Of a stretch of 64,000 nt of DNA, positions 11,944-23,729 are shown one piece after another (within the stretch, counting starts at the first letter, position 1; every line of letters starts with the position of its first letter). The notes below the pieces were generated by a model. The model worked only from the letters and a program-made list of their open reading frames with translations, was not told the origin of the DNA and made no database searches. The position numbers were made by a program, and so were the translations under genes. The stretch comes from Cylindrobasidium torrendii FP15055 ss-10. Lineage: Eukaryota > Basidiomycota > Agaricomycetes > Agaricales > Physalacriaceae. Where the stretch lies: contig KN880503.1 in NCBI GenBank assembly GCA_000934385.1, forward strand, positions 1 to 64,000. Reading direction: 5' to 3'.

Positions 11944-13264
11944 TCAGCCCGTCCTTGGTACATACCTGGATTGGTACCTATTGCGGTTGTATTGGCTGCA
12001 AATCGTAGTCACTTTCGTGTGTTTCCTTCCTCTCCCATCCTCGACAAGGTACTGCTCGTTGATCTTTGGGAACGCGTTGGTGTTCAACCAATCATAACAA
12101 CCGTCCCCATTGTCCTCTTCTCTGGGAGTGATTCGGGCCTCCAGATGCCAGGTGAGAGTGCCCCCGACAAGCGCACCTCCCCCCACCACCACGTCGAGGC
12201 GACGCACAGCGCTGAGATCCAAGGAGTGGACTAGAGGCCAAGGAAAGTAGATTTTGAGCACAAGAGAGCGTAATCGACGCCCTTGATGAAGCCTTGCTTG
12301 TAACGTCCGAGCCCAGAAATCAATGTACGAGCTGTGGCTTTCCGGATCACGGTCCATCCCCATCATGTTAACGTGGAACTCCAGCAGCTCTAGTGTGGGT
12401 GGAAGGGCGAGGGTCATTTGATCTGTTGCAGAGACTATAAGCGAGGGAGCCCCGCATGCGCGCGTACGTCTTACCTTGACGACCTTGAGTGCCAAGGAAG
12501 AATAGACGTACTTCTCGAAGTGACTCATTCCATCTGCTCATGAGTCGGTTCATCGCATCCAGGACATTGCGACTAAACCATATCTTCATCACAACTAATG
12601 AAGTCAAGTTCTCAAAGACCACCTTCTTCAAGAGATGGTTCACAAGTTCGCGCTCTCCAAGGTAGTCGCCCAAGATATTGATCTCCCGAAGAGCACTAGA
12701 GGACCGTACAGTGTTTGTTGGATAGTAGTCATAGATCGGATTGTCTAAATTTCGCGCAAAGCGAAGCTCGAGACGTTGCATACTCTGAAAAGTATCCAAA
12801 ATCGCAAACATGCGACTCGCTGAGGCGGCATATGTCGCCGGAATCCTGCTGCACATCGTGTGCACATCAACATTTGTGACCGTAGGCGGAAGCGCGGTGA
12901 GCACATCACTGTTGTGCAAGAGAGCTATCGGAATGTTATGAAGGCGTACAGAGCTAACCAGAGGGAGCATAGAGAACAGCTGTTTGACCTCTGGCATTTC
13001 GTATATCTTGCGATGTGATGGTCGCAGGATCCAGATTGCCCGGACGAGCTCAGATATGGATGGGACTGACTGGATGAGATCAATCATGGTATGCACCCGG
13101 TCGATGTGTCGAAGACAGATAGTGTGAAAACGATATCTGCGAATTTCGACGATGACATCGGGCCAGACGAGAGCGACGCCACAAAACGGGTCGGAATTTG
13201 CATCCCGAATCTGCCTAAGTTCTTCAATGATTTGTAGCTTGAGCTCTACAGGCAGGTCTTGCAT
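11944..13264 (-). CDS. F-box-like protein, paralogue 1 (subfamily A)
   Basis: Two exons around a phase-1 intron at 12423-12474. The N terminus MQDLPVELKLQIIEEL followed by DPFCGVALVWPDV and EIRRYRFHTI fits a divergent F-box (LPxE..IIxxL...ALVW). The rest is Leu-rich with LRR-like periodicity (LALPPTLELLEFHV, LRSLVLKIYFPWP, ending in NAFPKINEQYLVEDG). F-box proteins typically act as substrate receptors of SCF ubiquitin ligases through Skp1; that role is inferred. Paralogue 2 at 17.0-18.4 kb is its closest relative, and the two flank the amidohydrolase gene. The start is chosen because all seven paralogues align from this Met. Confidence 0.82.
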
Positions 13265-13280
13265 CGTGTTTGGCGCGCAA

Positions 13281-13335
13281 TTTCAGTGTGGTGATGGTGG
13301 TCACTGGCAAAGGCAGCTTCGGCGACGCGGTCCGA
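13281..13335 (-). promoter_or_regulatory. Upstream block shared by F-box-like paralogues 1 and 2
   Basis: About 55 bp just upstream of the paralogue 1 ATG is nearly identical to 18384-18438 upstream of paralogue 2, including TGATGGTGG, CACTGGCAAA and GCGGTCCG on the plus strand. It is probably a retained promoter/5' leader from the gene duplication. Confidence 0.55.
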
Positions 13336-13442
13336 TCAAACCAGGCTTTGTCTTTACCATCACGTCCATTTATTTACTCGAGCTCCCGAGTCCGGCGTAC
13401 GAATCCACATGGGCAAGCTCAAGTTCGCTATTAACCACCATC

Positions 13443-16400
13443 ATGAATGGCGCTGCGCATTTCAGTCTCCTTATACTTTATGGATGCCTGTCTTTGACCA
13501 CTCTCCTCTACTACTGCGCATCCAACCATTGGCCTGTGCCTCTTCCTTTACATTCTGAGAAGATACTTGCGAAATGCCGCTCCTTACACGATATTCCTTC
13601 TCCGCCAAAAGACTTCGCTGATAGGCAGACGTCGGACAGGTTTGTCCCTGCGACAAGACCCACGATTCTCCGTAATGCTACTGTCTGGACTGGCCGCAGC
13701 TCGGGATTGGAAGTTCTCGATGGCGTGGATATCCTCCTCGATGGCGGCATCATTCGAACAGTTGGTCATGGCATCAAATCTTCTCAAGACGTTGAAGTCA
13801 AAAACCTCCAGGGAGCTTGGGTAACGCCTGGGTGCGTATGTTCGAACCAAGACTACTCTATCTTCCAAGTTCACAATCAATAGTATCATTGACATGCACT
13901 CACATATGGGCATGGAATCTTCGCCAGATCTGGCTGGAGCAAACGATGTGAACTCTTTAAAAGGCAGCACACAACCCTGGCTCCGAAGTCTTGATGGACT
14001 CAACACGCACGACGAATCTCACCGTCTCGCTATCGCAGGGGGGACAACAACTGCGCTTATCCTTCCTGGATCCTCGGGCGCCATTGGTTTGCAGTTATCC
14101 GACAGTCATTACATTTGCCTCAGCTTTACTGCAGGCGGACAGGCGTTTACCATCAAGACTCGGCCTACAGGAGAAAAGACGCCTTCCTCGATGCTAGTAG
14201 AAGCGCCTTTCAACCTGAATGGAACGAAGGAACAGCCTCTTCGGTGGCAGCAGATGAAGTGCGCGTTTGGATTGCAAGGACAACGAATATGTTCCAATGT
14301 TGTCTAGGCATGCATGCGGAGAAAACCCTGCAGGCGTCTACGAGGGAACGCGTATGGACACTGTTTGGGACTTGCGCCAGGCGTAGTTGATCCTCTCTCG
14401 CTTTGGGTAATCTCTGATCTGTGAATTATCAGGTATGCGACAGCACGCAGGATCAAAGACGAACAGGACTCATTCTGTGCTGCTGCTCTGTCTGGAACCT
14501 TTCTGAGAGACTTCCCCGAGGATCCCAAATGGGATGCACTAGTTGATGTGCTCCGAGGCCGTGTCAAGGTACATAACCACTGTTATGAGGCTGTAGATAT
14601 TGACGGTATGGTCCGGGTGAGTCTTGGTTTTATTCACTACTGTCCCATACATTGAAAAGCGGATTGCTTCTAGCTTTCGCAAGAATTCAAGTTCCCCATC
14701 GCTGCCTTCCATCACGCTCACGAGTCTTACCTCGTCACCGAACTTATCAAGCAAGCCTTTGGGAAGACGCCGGCGTCTGCCATGTTTGCAGAACTGTCCC
14801 GCTACAAGCGCGAGGCGTATCGACATTCAGAGTATGCCCCGCGGATTCTACATGAAGCTGGCATCCAGGTCATCATGAAGGTGTATTCGGCTGTGTATGT
14901 ATATGACTATTTGACTGATCACTCCAAAAGACAGACCATCCGCACATTAGCGACCGATATCTTCTGCACGAAGCCCAACAAGCACATTACTATGGCCTTC
15001 CTTGGAACGTTGCTCTGTCCAGCGTGATATCCACGCCAGCTACGGTGATGGGACTTGACCACCGCATAGGATTCATCGATCAAGGTCAGAGCAAATCCAT
15101 GCATCTTTTCTCTTTGGTTGATCATCTACCAGGACACGATGCTGACATTGTAGTCTGGGACTCGCATCCACTCTCGCTAGGCGCTGCGCCTACTCAAGTG
15201 TACATCGACGGTATCCCTCAACTCGAAGCACCTGTCATCCGCTCCGCTCGCCCTGCGTCTTCCCAGGTCGCGCCAAAGACACCAGTTTTCGATGATGAAG
15301 CGCGGGCTGCTCTCGGGCACGACGGTTTGCCTCCGCTGGACCCAGTGATCAGCACATCCGAGACGGTCATCTTCGAGAATGTCAACAGCGTCTTCTTGGA
15401 GGAGAATGGAAAGGTAGTGGAGGTCTTTCGCGCGGGAAATGGTGGCGTTCTGGGACAGGTCGTTGTGAAGACCGGCAGTGTGCTATGTCACGGATTCTGC
15501 GCCAACGAAGAACTATGGTCTGATGTCAAGAGGGTGGACTTGGAAGGCGGCTCTCTCGCGTATGTATCTGCATCTTTCTGCTCAACCGCCCAGCTAATCA
15601 AGAGGAATAGCCCAGGGCTTTTAACGATCGGTAGCCCCTTGGGGATGGGAGAAATCGAATTTGAGGCAAGCACAAATGATGGAGAAGCTCTCGCACGGAA
15701 TCCCGCACTTCTGGGAGATGAGGCTGTTCTTCGGGCAGTCGACGGATTACAATTCCAGACACGGAGTGCTCTGTATGTATCTCGCTTGTATTCTTTAACT
15801 TGTCTCATCGCCCACTGATAGTATCGCATACCGCGCCGGCGTGACCAACGCTGTCGCCACAGCGAGGAGGAATTCAGCTCCTGCGGGTATGGGTGCAGCG
15901 ATATCGACTGGGGCGAAGCACAAGCTTGAGAAAGGCGCACTCATTGCAGAGGATGCCAGCTTCCATATCTCCATGTCTATGAACTTCGATGAGAGCGTTA
16001 GCACGATGATCGGTAGCCTGAGATACCTCCTTTCGGGAAGCGCTGGTGGTGAAATCGGTGCGATATTTGAGCGCATTGTCAATGTAAGCTATGTAGAAAT
16101 TTTGAAATCGCGCTCACACTAACACTCATCGCAGGGAGAATTACCACTGGTCGTTACTGTCAACAACGCTGACATCATGGCGTCCCTCGTATCTCTGAAG
16201 CGCGAAGCTGAGACGCGCCATGGTGCATCAATCCGAATGGTATTCCACGGTGCAACGGAAGCCCATCTTATTGCAAAGGAGATTGCAGACGCCAATGTAG
16301 GCGTCTTCATTTGGAGACCACGCTCGTTCCCTGCACAATGGGAACAACACAGGATGTGTGTTTTTTCTGTGCATCTGAACACCCGGGTGTCGCTAATATG

Positions 16401-16800
16401 CGTCCAGACTTCCTGGGCCTCCACTCTCACGGGAAACCCTCCTCAGCTCGCTTCTTCTAAATAATGTCTCTGTTGCGCTGGGCGCCGAGGCCTTGATATC
16501 TGGTCCATCGCAAAGCGTTATCCGCAACGCTCGATGGGACGCGGCTTGGGTTGGTATTTTATTCCCCTCGTCGTCTTGTATTTCTTATGGTTTAATGCAT
16601 AGGCTGCCATGGATGCAGACATCGGCCTGACTGAGGCAGATGCACTGTCTCTCGCATCTTCCCGCGTCCGCAGACTCCTCGGCTTGGATAAGTACGGAAG
16701 TCCCGACTTGGTGGCTACAAAGGGCGGAACACTGTTGGAGCTTCAAAGCAAGGTGGTCGCAGTGATCTCTCCCGCCCGCGGTCTGGTGGATATATTTTAA
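13443..16800 (+). CDS. Membrane-anchored amidohydrolase (CE9/imidazolonepropionase-like)
   Basis: About 13 exons, roughly 900 residues. An N-terminal hydrophobic helix (FSLLILYGCLSLTTLLYYCA, about residues 8-27) suggests a type II membrane anchor. An amidohydrolase beta-sandwich/TIM-barrel follows: ATVWTG and GIIRTVG strands, WVTPGIIDMHSHMG giving the HxH metal ligands, VHNHCYE, AFHHAHES, and KTDHPHISD giving the metal-binding Asp. GHDADIVVWDSHPLS closes the first half. A second region repeats a related layout (IAYRAGVTNAVATA, AISTGAKH, GHDADIV-like SPDLVATKGG). Similar long fungal proteins are often filed as carbohydrate esterase family 9 (N-acetylglucosamine-6-phosphate deacetylase relatives), but the substrate here is unknown. 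The gene is convergent with paralogue 2, 222 bp apart. Confidence 0.87.
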
Positions 16801-17022
16801 CTGTTCACAAAGTCGGCAAGGGCTAGCAACTTTGAATGACCTTAGTGTGCATCTCTCATTTGCGTCATGACACAGCAAAATCAGTCGTTTTTTGTAGTAC
16901 ACCGCTAAATAGGAGTGCAACGCCATCCAAAAACACTGTGGGAATGCCATGGACCTAGAACACCTATCTGCCCACCGCCGCTGTCAGGCAGCCCTGTGAT
17001 GTTGCCGTGATGTCCCGGTTGG

Positions 17023-18364
17023 TTACCTGTAGCGCTTGTCTTGACTGTGAACCGTGGTCACTGTCGTGCTTTCCCTTCCTATCCCGCCCTCGACGAGGTA
17101 TCGCTCGTTAATCTTTGGGAACGCATTGGCGTTCAACCATTCATAACAGCCTTCAAGGTTGCCCTTTGCCAGTGGTGTGTCTCGAACTTCTAGATGCCAT
17201 GTGAGGTGTTCGGCGACGAGCACACCTTCCCCAATCAACGTGTCGAGGCGATGTACAGCGCTGAGGTCCAAAGACCGAACATGGGGCCAAGCGAAGCATG
17301 TCTTGAGTACAAGAGAGCGTAATCGATGCCCTTGTCGTTGTTTTTCTTGCAGCGTCCGAGTCCAGAGATTGATGTATGAGATCTGGTGTTTACTGAGTGC
17401 TATTCCCGAACTTGGTACCGTGTTCCGAGTTAATACATAGGCCCAGTGCGCCATGTCCACAAGGTTAACATGGAAGTCCAGCAACTCCAGTGCGGGAGGA
17501 AGGGCAAGCATTATATCGCCTGTTGGGAGGGATCAGTGAAAGTGCCAGGGGAGAGCCCTACGGTATAAGATCTTGAGTGCTATCGTAGGCTAGGTGCACA
17601 TCTCGAAGCGACCTCTTCCACCTCCTCATGAGTTTATTCAACGCCTCGCAGACCTCCCGATCGAACCAAGTGTTCACCACAACCAATGAAGCCAAATCCT
17701 CGAAAACTACTTTCTCCGCGAGATAATCGACAAATAGAGGATCACCCATTAGTTCTGGTGCCGATATGTTGATTTCCCGAAGCGCTTTGAACGACCGGAT
17801 AGTGTTTGTTTGAGAGTATTCGCGAAGGGATCGTCTGTCCCGACCCACTTTATTACTGTAGCGAAGTTCCAGACGTTGCATGCCCTGGAAAGCATTCAAG
17901 ATGGCAAATATGCGACTTAGTGCGGCGGTGGCCAAGAGCTCCCTACAATGCATCTCCACGTTAACATTCGTGACCGTGGGCGGAAGTGCGAGGAGCGCAT
18001 CGGTGTTGTTTGAGAGCCCGACGACGCGCAAAAATATGCTGTGTAAGTGTATGGAGCTGACCAGAGGGAGCATGGAGAATAGCTGTTTGATCACAGGATC
18101 TTGGTGAATCCTGATATTCGATGATGGCAGGCGGAGTGTTCGAACGATTTCGGCTATGGAAGGGGCTGACTGAATAAGAGCAATCATAGTACGCGCTTGG
18201 CCAATGCGTCGAAGACGGATGGTATGAAACCGATATCTACGAATTTCGAAGAGGACATCGGGCCAGACGAGAGCGATGCCACAAAACGGGTCGGTTTTTC
18301 CATCCCGAGTCTGGTCAAGCTCGTCGAGTATTTGAAGCTTGAGCTCGACAGGCAGGTTGGGCAT
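17023..18364 (-). CDS. F-box-like protein, paralogue 2 (subfamily A), reading frame uncertain
   Basis: Starts MPNLPVELKLQILDEL with DPFCGIALVWPDV and EIRRYRFHTI, very close to paralogue 1. The second half (MLALPPALELLDFHV, LRSLVLKTCFAWP, NAFPKINERYLVEGG) is well preserved to the stop at 17023. The two halves lie in different frames. The only obvious GT..AG intron (17520-17561) is 42 bp and leaves the frame one base out, whereas the other six paralogues share a clean phase-1 intron here. Either a 1-base insertion occurred near 17562 or a non-canonical donor is used (a GC at 17580 would restore frame). Probable F-box role as for the family; function of this copy doubtful. Confidence 0.72.
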
Positions 18365-18383
18365 CGTGTTTGCGCGCTACTAC

Positions 18384-18438
18384 TTCAGTGTAGTGATGGT
18401 GGCCACTGGCAAAGACAACTTCGGTAACGCGGTCCGGT
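18384..18438 (-). promoter_or_regulatory. Upstream block of F-box-like paralogue 2
   Basis: Counterpart of 13281-13335: same order of TGATGGTGG, CACTGGCAAA and GCGGTCCG within 80 bp of the start codon. Confidence 0.5.
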
Positions 18439-18760
18439 AATTTATGTAAACCATGCCATAGAAGCTGGCCCTTAAATGGAGCTTGAAAGCTTTCTTGACC
18501 ACCGCATGCACGGCAGCTGGTATTCCAGGCGCGGCTTCCAATCCAGTGTTTTTTAAAGGATCTCTTGACCAATGAATCAATAATGAGATATCAGGGTAGA
18601 ATAAACAAGGTTTATAGCCATAATCTCTTACACACAAACCATGATACAAGCCTCGAGACCCTTTCTTGATGGCACACATGGCGTCACGAAACTTTCAATG
18701 CAAATTAACATTCATCTAAGTCCACATAAGTATGTGGAGACCATGTTCAGCACTCATTAT
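18439..18760. other. Intergenic region, no gene recognised
   Basis: AT-rich stretch between two minus-strand genes: the 3' flank of the flavin oxidoreductase and upstream DNA of F-box-like paralogue 2. Only short unsupported frames are present. Confidence 0.35.
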
Positions 18761-20228
18761 CTACGTCGCGGTCGGGTAGTCAGTGTATCCCTTCTTCTGG
18801 ACCTCCTCATCCGGCGAGCCCGTTCCATACAAGGTCATAAAGTCCACATTCATGTTCAACTCCTTGCCTGCCTGCAGACGCTTCGCTGCGTCCGGGTTGG
18901 TGATCCACGGAACACCGAAGAACACACCGTCGAGGGTGCCGTCGGCGACGAACTTGGCGGCCTCCTCGCCCGTGAAGCCAGAGTTGGCGAACTTGGCGCT
19001 GTTCTTGATCAACGGCGCGTACGTCGCGACAACGTCGTGCTTCGTGGCCCTGTTCTTGCCTGGGAATTGATCAGAATATGTCACAATACAAGGAAGAAAA
19101 GCATACCGTCGATGACAATGTCGGTGAATGGGCTGTAGCGCACCAAGCAGATATAAGCGAGCTTCAGCTTGTCGGCCTCAGAGATAAGGTAGCTGAACGT
19201 TTCGATAGTCTCATCCAAGGGCATCCTGATATGCTGGTAAGTGACAATATAGACCATGTCGGATGGAGTCTGCCTACCCGACATCATTGTAGCCGCCGGT
19301 CGGGCTGAGCTTGATGGACACACGGTCGGAGCCATAGACCTCGGAAACCGTCTTGAGAACCTCGAGGGGGAAGCGCGCGCGGTTCTGAGGGCTACCGCCC
19401 CACGCATCCGTGCGTGTGTTAGCAGTGCTATCCAGGAATTCGTGGAGGAGGTAGCCGTTTGCACCGTGGACTGTATATCATTAGTTTATTGTCAAATGGA
19501 AAAGGGGGTTTGCGAGCGTACTCTCGACACCATCGAAGCCAGCAGCCTTTGCGTTGACGGCAGCCTTCTTCCAGAGTGGGAGGAGAGTCGACGGGTCCTC
19601 GATGGCGGTGGGAGTGACGTAGCCAGGCTCTCCTGGGAGGAACCTGAACTTGCCTCCGCGGGCAGCGATGGCGGATGGTGCATAAACAGGCTTGGAATGA
19701 AAGTCAGATGGAAGAACATATCTGGGTGTGAAAGAAGATCGGCTTACAATTCCGGCCTCTTTCTGCTGAGGAGCATCAGGGTGGGCGACGCGTCCGACGT
19801 GCCAAAGCTTATATGGGCGGGTTAATAACGAAAAGTTGGTGAGTCGAAGCGCCGGGATTATTCACCTGGGCAAAGATTTTAGCTCCCTCGCCGTGGACGG
19901 CGTCGACGACTTTCTTCCAGGCCGAGACTTGCTCGTCGTTCCAGATGCCAGGTGCGAAGGGCCATTCGGTACTGTAAAATGTTTAGCAGAGAGACTCAAG
20001 ACACATAATGAGCAGAGAAACTCGCCCTTGAGGTCCAACGAGGACACCTTCGGAGACGATGATCCCGGCGCTCCCGGCGGCGCGCTGGCGATAGTACTCA
20101 ACGTTCAAGTCGGTAGGGACTCCAGTGGCGCTCGCACGATTGCGAGTCAAGGCGGACATTCCGATGCGGTTTCTGAGAGAAACGGCGCCGGCCTTGAGAG
20201 GGGTGAAAAGAGCAGATGTAGCGGACAT
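18761..20228 (-). CDS. NADH:flavin oxidoreductase, old yellow enzyme family
   Basis: Minus-strand multi-exon gene. It opens MSATSALFTPLKAGAVSLRN with RIGMSALTRNRA, the FMN-barrel start of the OYE family. Later come GIIVSEG, GIWNDEQVSAWKKVVDAVH, AQLWHVGR, then the substrate/FMN-binding VHGANGYLLHEFL (family pattern HxxNGYL), NTRTDAWGG and VSIKLSP. The last exon contains FGVPWITNPDAAKRL and GYTDYPT, the usual OYE ending. Members bind FMN and use NAD(P)H to reduce activated alkenes (enones, nitroesters). The motif histidine and asparagine are present, so the enzyme is probably active. A longer in-frame start exists at 20264 but the Met at 20228 matches the family start. Confidence 0.92.
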
Positions 20229-20280
20229 TGTTGGCGATGGATGTGAAAAGAAACTTGTGATCATTCAGGATTCCAACGCC

Positions 20281-20292
20281 AGCTTTTATAGG
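20281..20292 (-). promoter_or_regulatory. TATA box of the OYE gene
   Basis: Reads CCTATAAAAGC on the minus strand about 55 bp upstream of the ATG at 20228, a normal distance for a TATA element. Confidence 0.5.
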
Positions 20293-20683
20293 CTTCTCCT
20301 CTCGCCGCGACGTTGGACGTACGCAACCTTCGATCAACTCTAAGCGCATTGTTCGAATTCCGTTTTTCCGCGTCGATTTACGACTCAGCAAGGGGTATAT
20401 CCGTTGAGAGCCACATCATGCAAGCTTACACTGAATCTGGGCACACAATAGTGATTTGCTCATCGAGGCCCATTAGAGCTGGGCGAGTCCAATTGAGAAT
20501 TGGAAGTTGGACTTGAGAGTTGGACAGTTGGACGATCCTGACGTCATCAGTCCAAAGTTGATCGCGTCGAGAGGGTTGGCCAGTGCCGCCTGCCATGATA
20601 ACTGCCCGGCTTCACTCGGCGTCTCCAGAAAGCATGCGGGCAAGCCATCCAACCAGCGCCCATTTTCTTTTTCAACCCTCATC
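20293..20683. other. Divergent intergenic region, OYE / thioesterase
   Basis: No supported gene; it contains the promoters of the divergent OYE and thioesterase genes. Near 20480-20530 is a short imperfect direct repeat around AGTTGGAC / GAGTTGGACAG. Confidence 0.4.
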
Positions 20684-21415
20684 ATGGCCGACATCGCTGG
20701 CAACGCCCCCGCCCACATCAAGGAGCTTTTCGCACATCCTCTGCTGATGCTCGGCATGATGGACATAGACGCTGGGAGCGCTAGCGCCCGGGGATTTGGG
20801 AAGGATGTCATGCCCTTGCTCTCCATCACCGAGGCGTCAATGTCAGAAAGCGCAGAGGCGCCGTCGAAGAAGGACGCAAGAGTGATATGTAAATTGGTGG
20901 TCACAGATGGTGTGTCCCCCGGCTATATGCGCCAGCGCATTTCTCATACATGTACAGATATGCTCAACGGCGCACAAACGCTTCACGGAGGCTGCAGCGC
21001 ATACCTTGTCGACGCGTAATGAACGCTTGTTATTCCAGTGGCGGCTGTCATCCTGACTTCGCACAGTTGTTCGACTTTGGCTATCATTCTGCATGCCTAT
21101 GTATCCGATGGCCGCATACGAGCTGGAGTGTCGCAATCTCTGACCATCACTTACCATTCGCCCGCGCTTCCGTACGTCTCTCGCGCTTTGATGGCAACAT
21201 TCACTCATCAATGCAGAGGTGACGAGCTCAAGATCGTCAATACCACGCTGTCCATGGGCGCATCGACAATGGTTGCCCGTACAGAGGTGCGTCGTCTCCC
21301 ATCTTCAGAACCCGAAGCTAATCTGCAAAAGATATGGAACGCAACACGGAAGAGATTAGTCGTAACAGGTGTACACATCAAAATGGATCCCAAACAACCC
21401 AAGGCCAAGATGTAA
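20684..21415 (+). CDS. Hotdog-fold acyl-CoA thioesterase (ACOT13/PaaI-like)
   Basis: Four to five exons. The start MADIAGNAPAHIKELF leads to ARVICKLVVTD, then after an intron DMLNGAQTLHGGCSAYLVDA, the hotdog signature (N..G.LHGG...LVD), then CSTLAIILHAYVSDG, GVSQSLTITYHSPALPGDEL and TTLSMGASTMVARTE, and the last exon KRLVVTGVHIKMDP. This is the layout of ACOT13/PaaI thioesterases, which hydrolyse acyl-CoA to free acid and CoA. Introns end at the 51-bp gap before TTGTTCGACT (about 21068) and at 21220, both in frame. The length of about 170 residues is typical. Confidence 0.88.
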
Positions 21416-21462
21416 TATCAACCATACGAAGTGCATGGACCAGAATCCCAATCATATACACG

Positions 21463-21971
21463 CTAGTTTTCCTTGTCTAATGCATACTCTACTGTAGCCT
21501 TGAGCTCTTCCCACTGTTTCGCCTCTAATCCATTCGACGACTTCCCCGTGCCCACTCGCTCGCAAGCATCCACGAACGCCTTTCCCTGCGATACACCCCC
21601 GTGGATCTGTCTGCACACAGGATGTACCGAGCGCATACCGCTTCCCAGCCACCACTGCACCCCGTTCAATCCAATTTCAAGGACTTGCTCAATGCAAATG
21701 AACTTACCTTTGAATTCCAGTAGTCCCCTTCGCGCCTGTGCAGTTGCTGGTGCACGTAACAGCTTGTTAGATTCCCCTCGTCGCTTTGTGCGAGTTCGTG
21801 TGCGCGCGCAATGTCGTCGTTCGCCAGGTGCAACGCGCTGCGTATGGGAATCGCGTCCTCCAGTGCGTCAATCTGGGGTGTGAGGCTGGGATCATAGACG
21901 CTGCCTGGCCTCAGCGCGGGCGCCGCTCGTTTAAGTAAGGTGTCAGCGATTTCGCGTGCAGAGACAGACAT
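21463..21971 (-). CDS. Conserved small fungal protein of unknown function
   Basis: Two exons. The first gives MSVSAREIADTLLKRAAPAL and then IPIRSALHLANDDIARAHEL, AQSDEGN, LHRREGDYWNSK; the second continues WWLGSGM and ends WEELKATVEYALDKEN at 21463. The Arg-Glu-Gly-Asp-Trp-Asn segment followed by Trp-Trp at the exon junction is a pattern I associate with a widespread uncharacterised fungal family. No catalytic motif, signal peptide or membrane helix is visible; it is probably a soluble helical protein. Confidence 0.7.
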
Positions 21972-22161
21972 GACGGTGTGAGGTATAGATGATGTTATGC
22001 ACAGCGGCCCGGACGAGAGATGATGTTTGCACGATCAAGCCGGCGATGGTTCAACCAATGCTTATATGTACTATGTACGAAAACTCAAGCCCTACTAGCT
22101 CTTGGGAGTGCTCTAATAAGTGATTCATATAGGAAAAACATAAACGTAGTAACAGTACAGA

Positions 22162-23475
22162 TCAAAATTCCAAAGACTCTTCAGACAATGCCAGACTAAT
22201 TCGAGAACCAGACGTCGTACCGAAGCGACTCCTGCCGGCCTCCGTGAAAAAACGCGCACTTGTGGCAGGGAGAAGATTTTCATTCACCCACTGCGAGGCA
22301 GCACTGCCGGCTTCCTGATGCACCCATGGTTTCTTGCTGTTTTCCATGCATATGAGCTGCCAATCCAAATGCATGATCTTGAGTTCGTTCGAGCCAAGGA
22401 GGTCATCAAGGCGGAGAAGGAGCGCCCTCGTTGACTCGGCCTCTAGGTGCTGAAGCTCGGGCCATGGGACAACCTTCATCATAATCGCGACAGACTGTAG
22501 CGTACCGCCCGAGCGGCGTCGCTGTTCCAAGGTCTGCACCCATAAATCTAGATACACAAGTCTCCCAGGAAGATCATTATCTTGGAAAGGGACCACGACC
22601 CGGAATTCGAGACGTTCAAGAGCGCGAGGGAGGTCGAACGCAGGGGACGCTGAGTATAGCAGATTAATGTGAGTGTTGGAAAGGAGGGACAGCCACATAC
22701 GCATGCTTGCCAACGTCTCAGAAGGTAATCGAAGCTCTCGCAAAGTGCTACTCCAGTATCGGAGCAGCTCATTGAGCCTCTCGGCAGTCGTCTCGTTCCA
22801 GTACACATCTTGTAGTCTGAGCGATTCTATGTTCCGGAAGAGACCTCTCCGGGTAATAGTTCGGATGGGTATCCATTCCTGCAAGAAATCCCTTGGGAGG
22901 TCTATACTCCGGAGAGTGGGAAACCAATTCGTCGTTAGCTGCTCGTCGACACTATGGTTATCGTCGAACGCCCCACGCATCGCGAGGCGTTCCATGCTTG
23001 GAAATTCGCGCAGGAGTATGAGCATCTCGTTCATGGATTCTGTGGGATACTCCGGGAGGATGGCGAGCCGGACATCGATGACTGAGGCTGGAAGACAGCG
23101 AAACACGTTGGCGATATCAGGCGCACGAAATAGCCTGATGTCGAGAAAGACCACTTTATCCACTCCATTTAGAAGTCCGAATAGTTGAGGGAGGTCGGGA
23201 TGCGCGTAGATGTCGATTTGGGCTTCATCGTTCGGATGCACGTTCACCGTCTGCACCACTGGGCAGATGGAAGGTGCGCCCTCCACCACGCGTAGTAGAA
23301 GGCATACACCATCTCATGTAGAAATCTGTACGGTAGAAAACCGATGCTCGCGAATACGAAAGAGGACATCGGGCCAGGCGAGCGCTATCCCAGAGAAAGG
23401 ATCTTGATTATGACGCGTGGATAGCTTGAGCTCGTTCAATATAGCCAACTTGATTTCGAGAGGGATTTCCTGCAT
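22162..23475 (-). pseudogene. F-box-like protein, paralogue 3, with an in-frame stop
   Basis: The frame from 23475 begins MQEIPLEIKLAILNEL with DPFSGIALAWPDVLFRIREH, aligning with the other paralogues, but codon 54 is TGA (23314-23316). After it the same frame continues without another stop for over 380 codons to 22162 (GAPSICPVVQTVNV, LPQLFGLLNGVDKVVF, LERLEFRVVV, NENLLPATSARFFTEAGR). A Met at 23289 could start a 375-residue protein lacking the F-box. The conserved phase-1 intron lies at 22650-22700 and is stop-free and 51 nt long. Either a recent pseudogene, a truncated but expressed protein, or a sequencing error at one base. Confidence 0.75.
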
Positions 23476-23729
23476 TTTGCGAAGAGAAGAGTGGAGTGCA
23501 GGGTCTTGCGATGGTTGATGGCGTTGAGGACGTGGTGGTCAAGATCAAGCCCTGGGTACGTTCAACTTCAATACGGCTGATCGGACCGCCGCATCGCGAT
23601 TCGCTTCTCAGTGGCTGCCAGAAGCCATGAAATATGGTAGAGGGGGCTTGAGCTTACCTAGACGCGGACAAGAAATTAGGTCGCGCCCTCTCATCAGAAT
23701 TTCCAAGATCAATAAAATAAAACACTCAA

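Noticed and set aside
13281..18438. Segmental duplication including the amidohydrolase
   Set aside because: Only the F-box-like gene and its upstream block are duplicated; the amidohydrolase is single-copy in the window.
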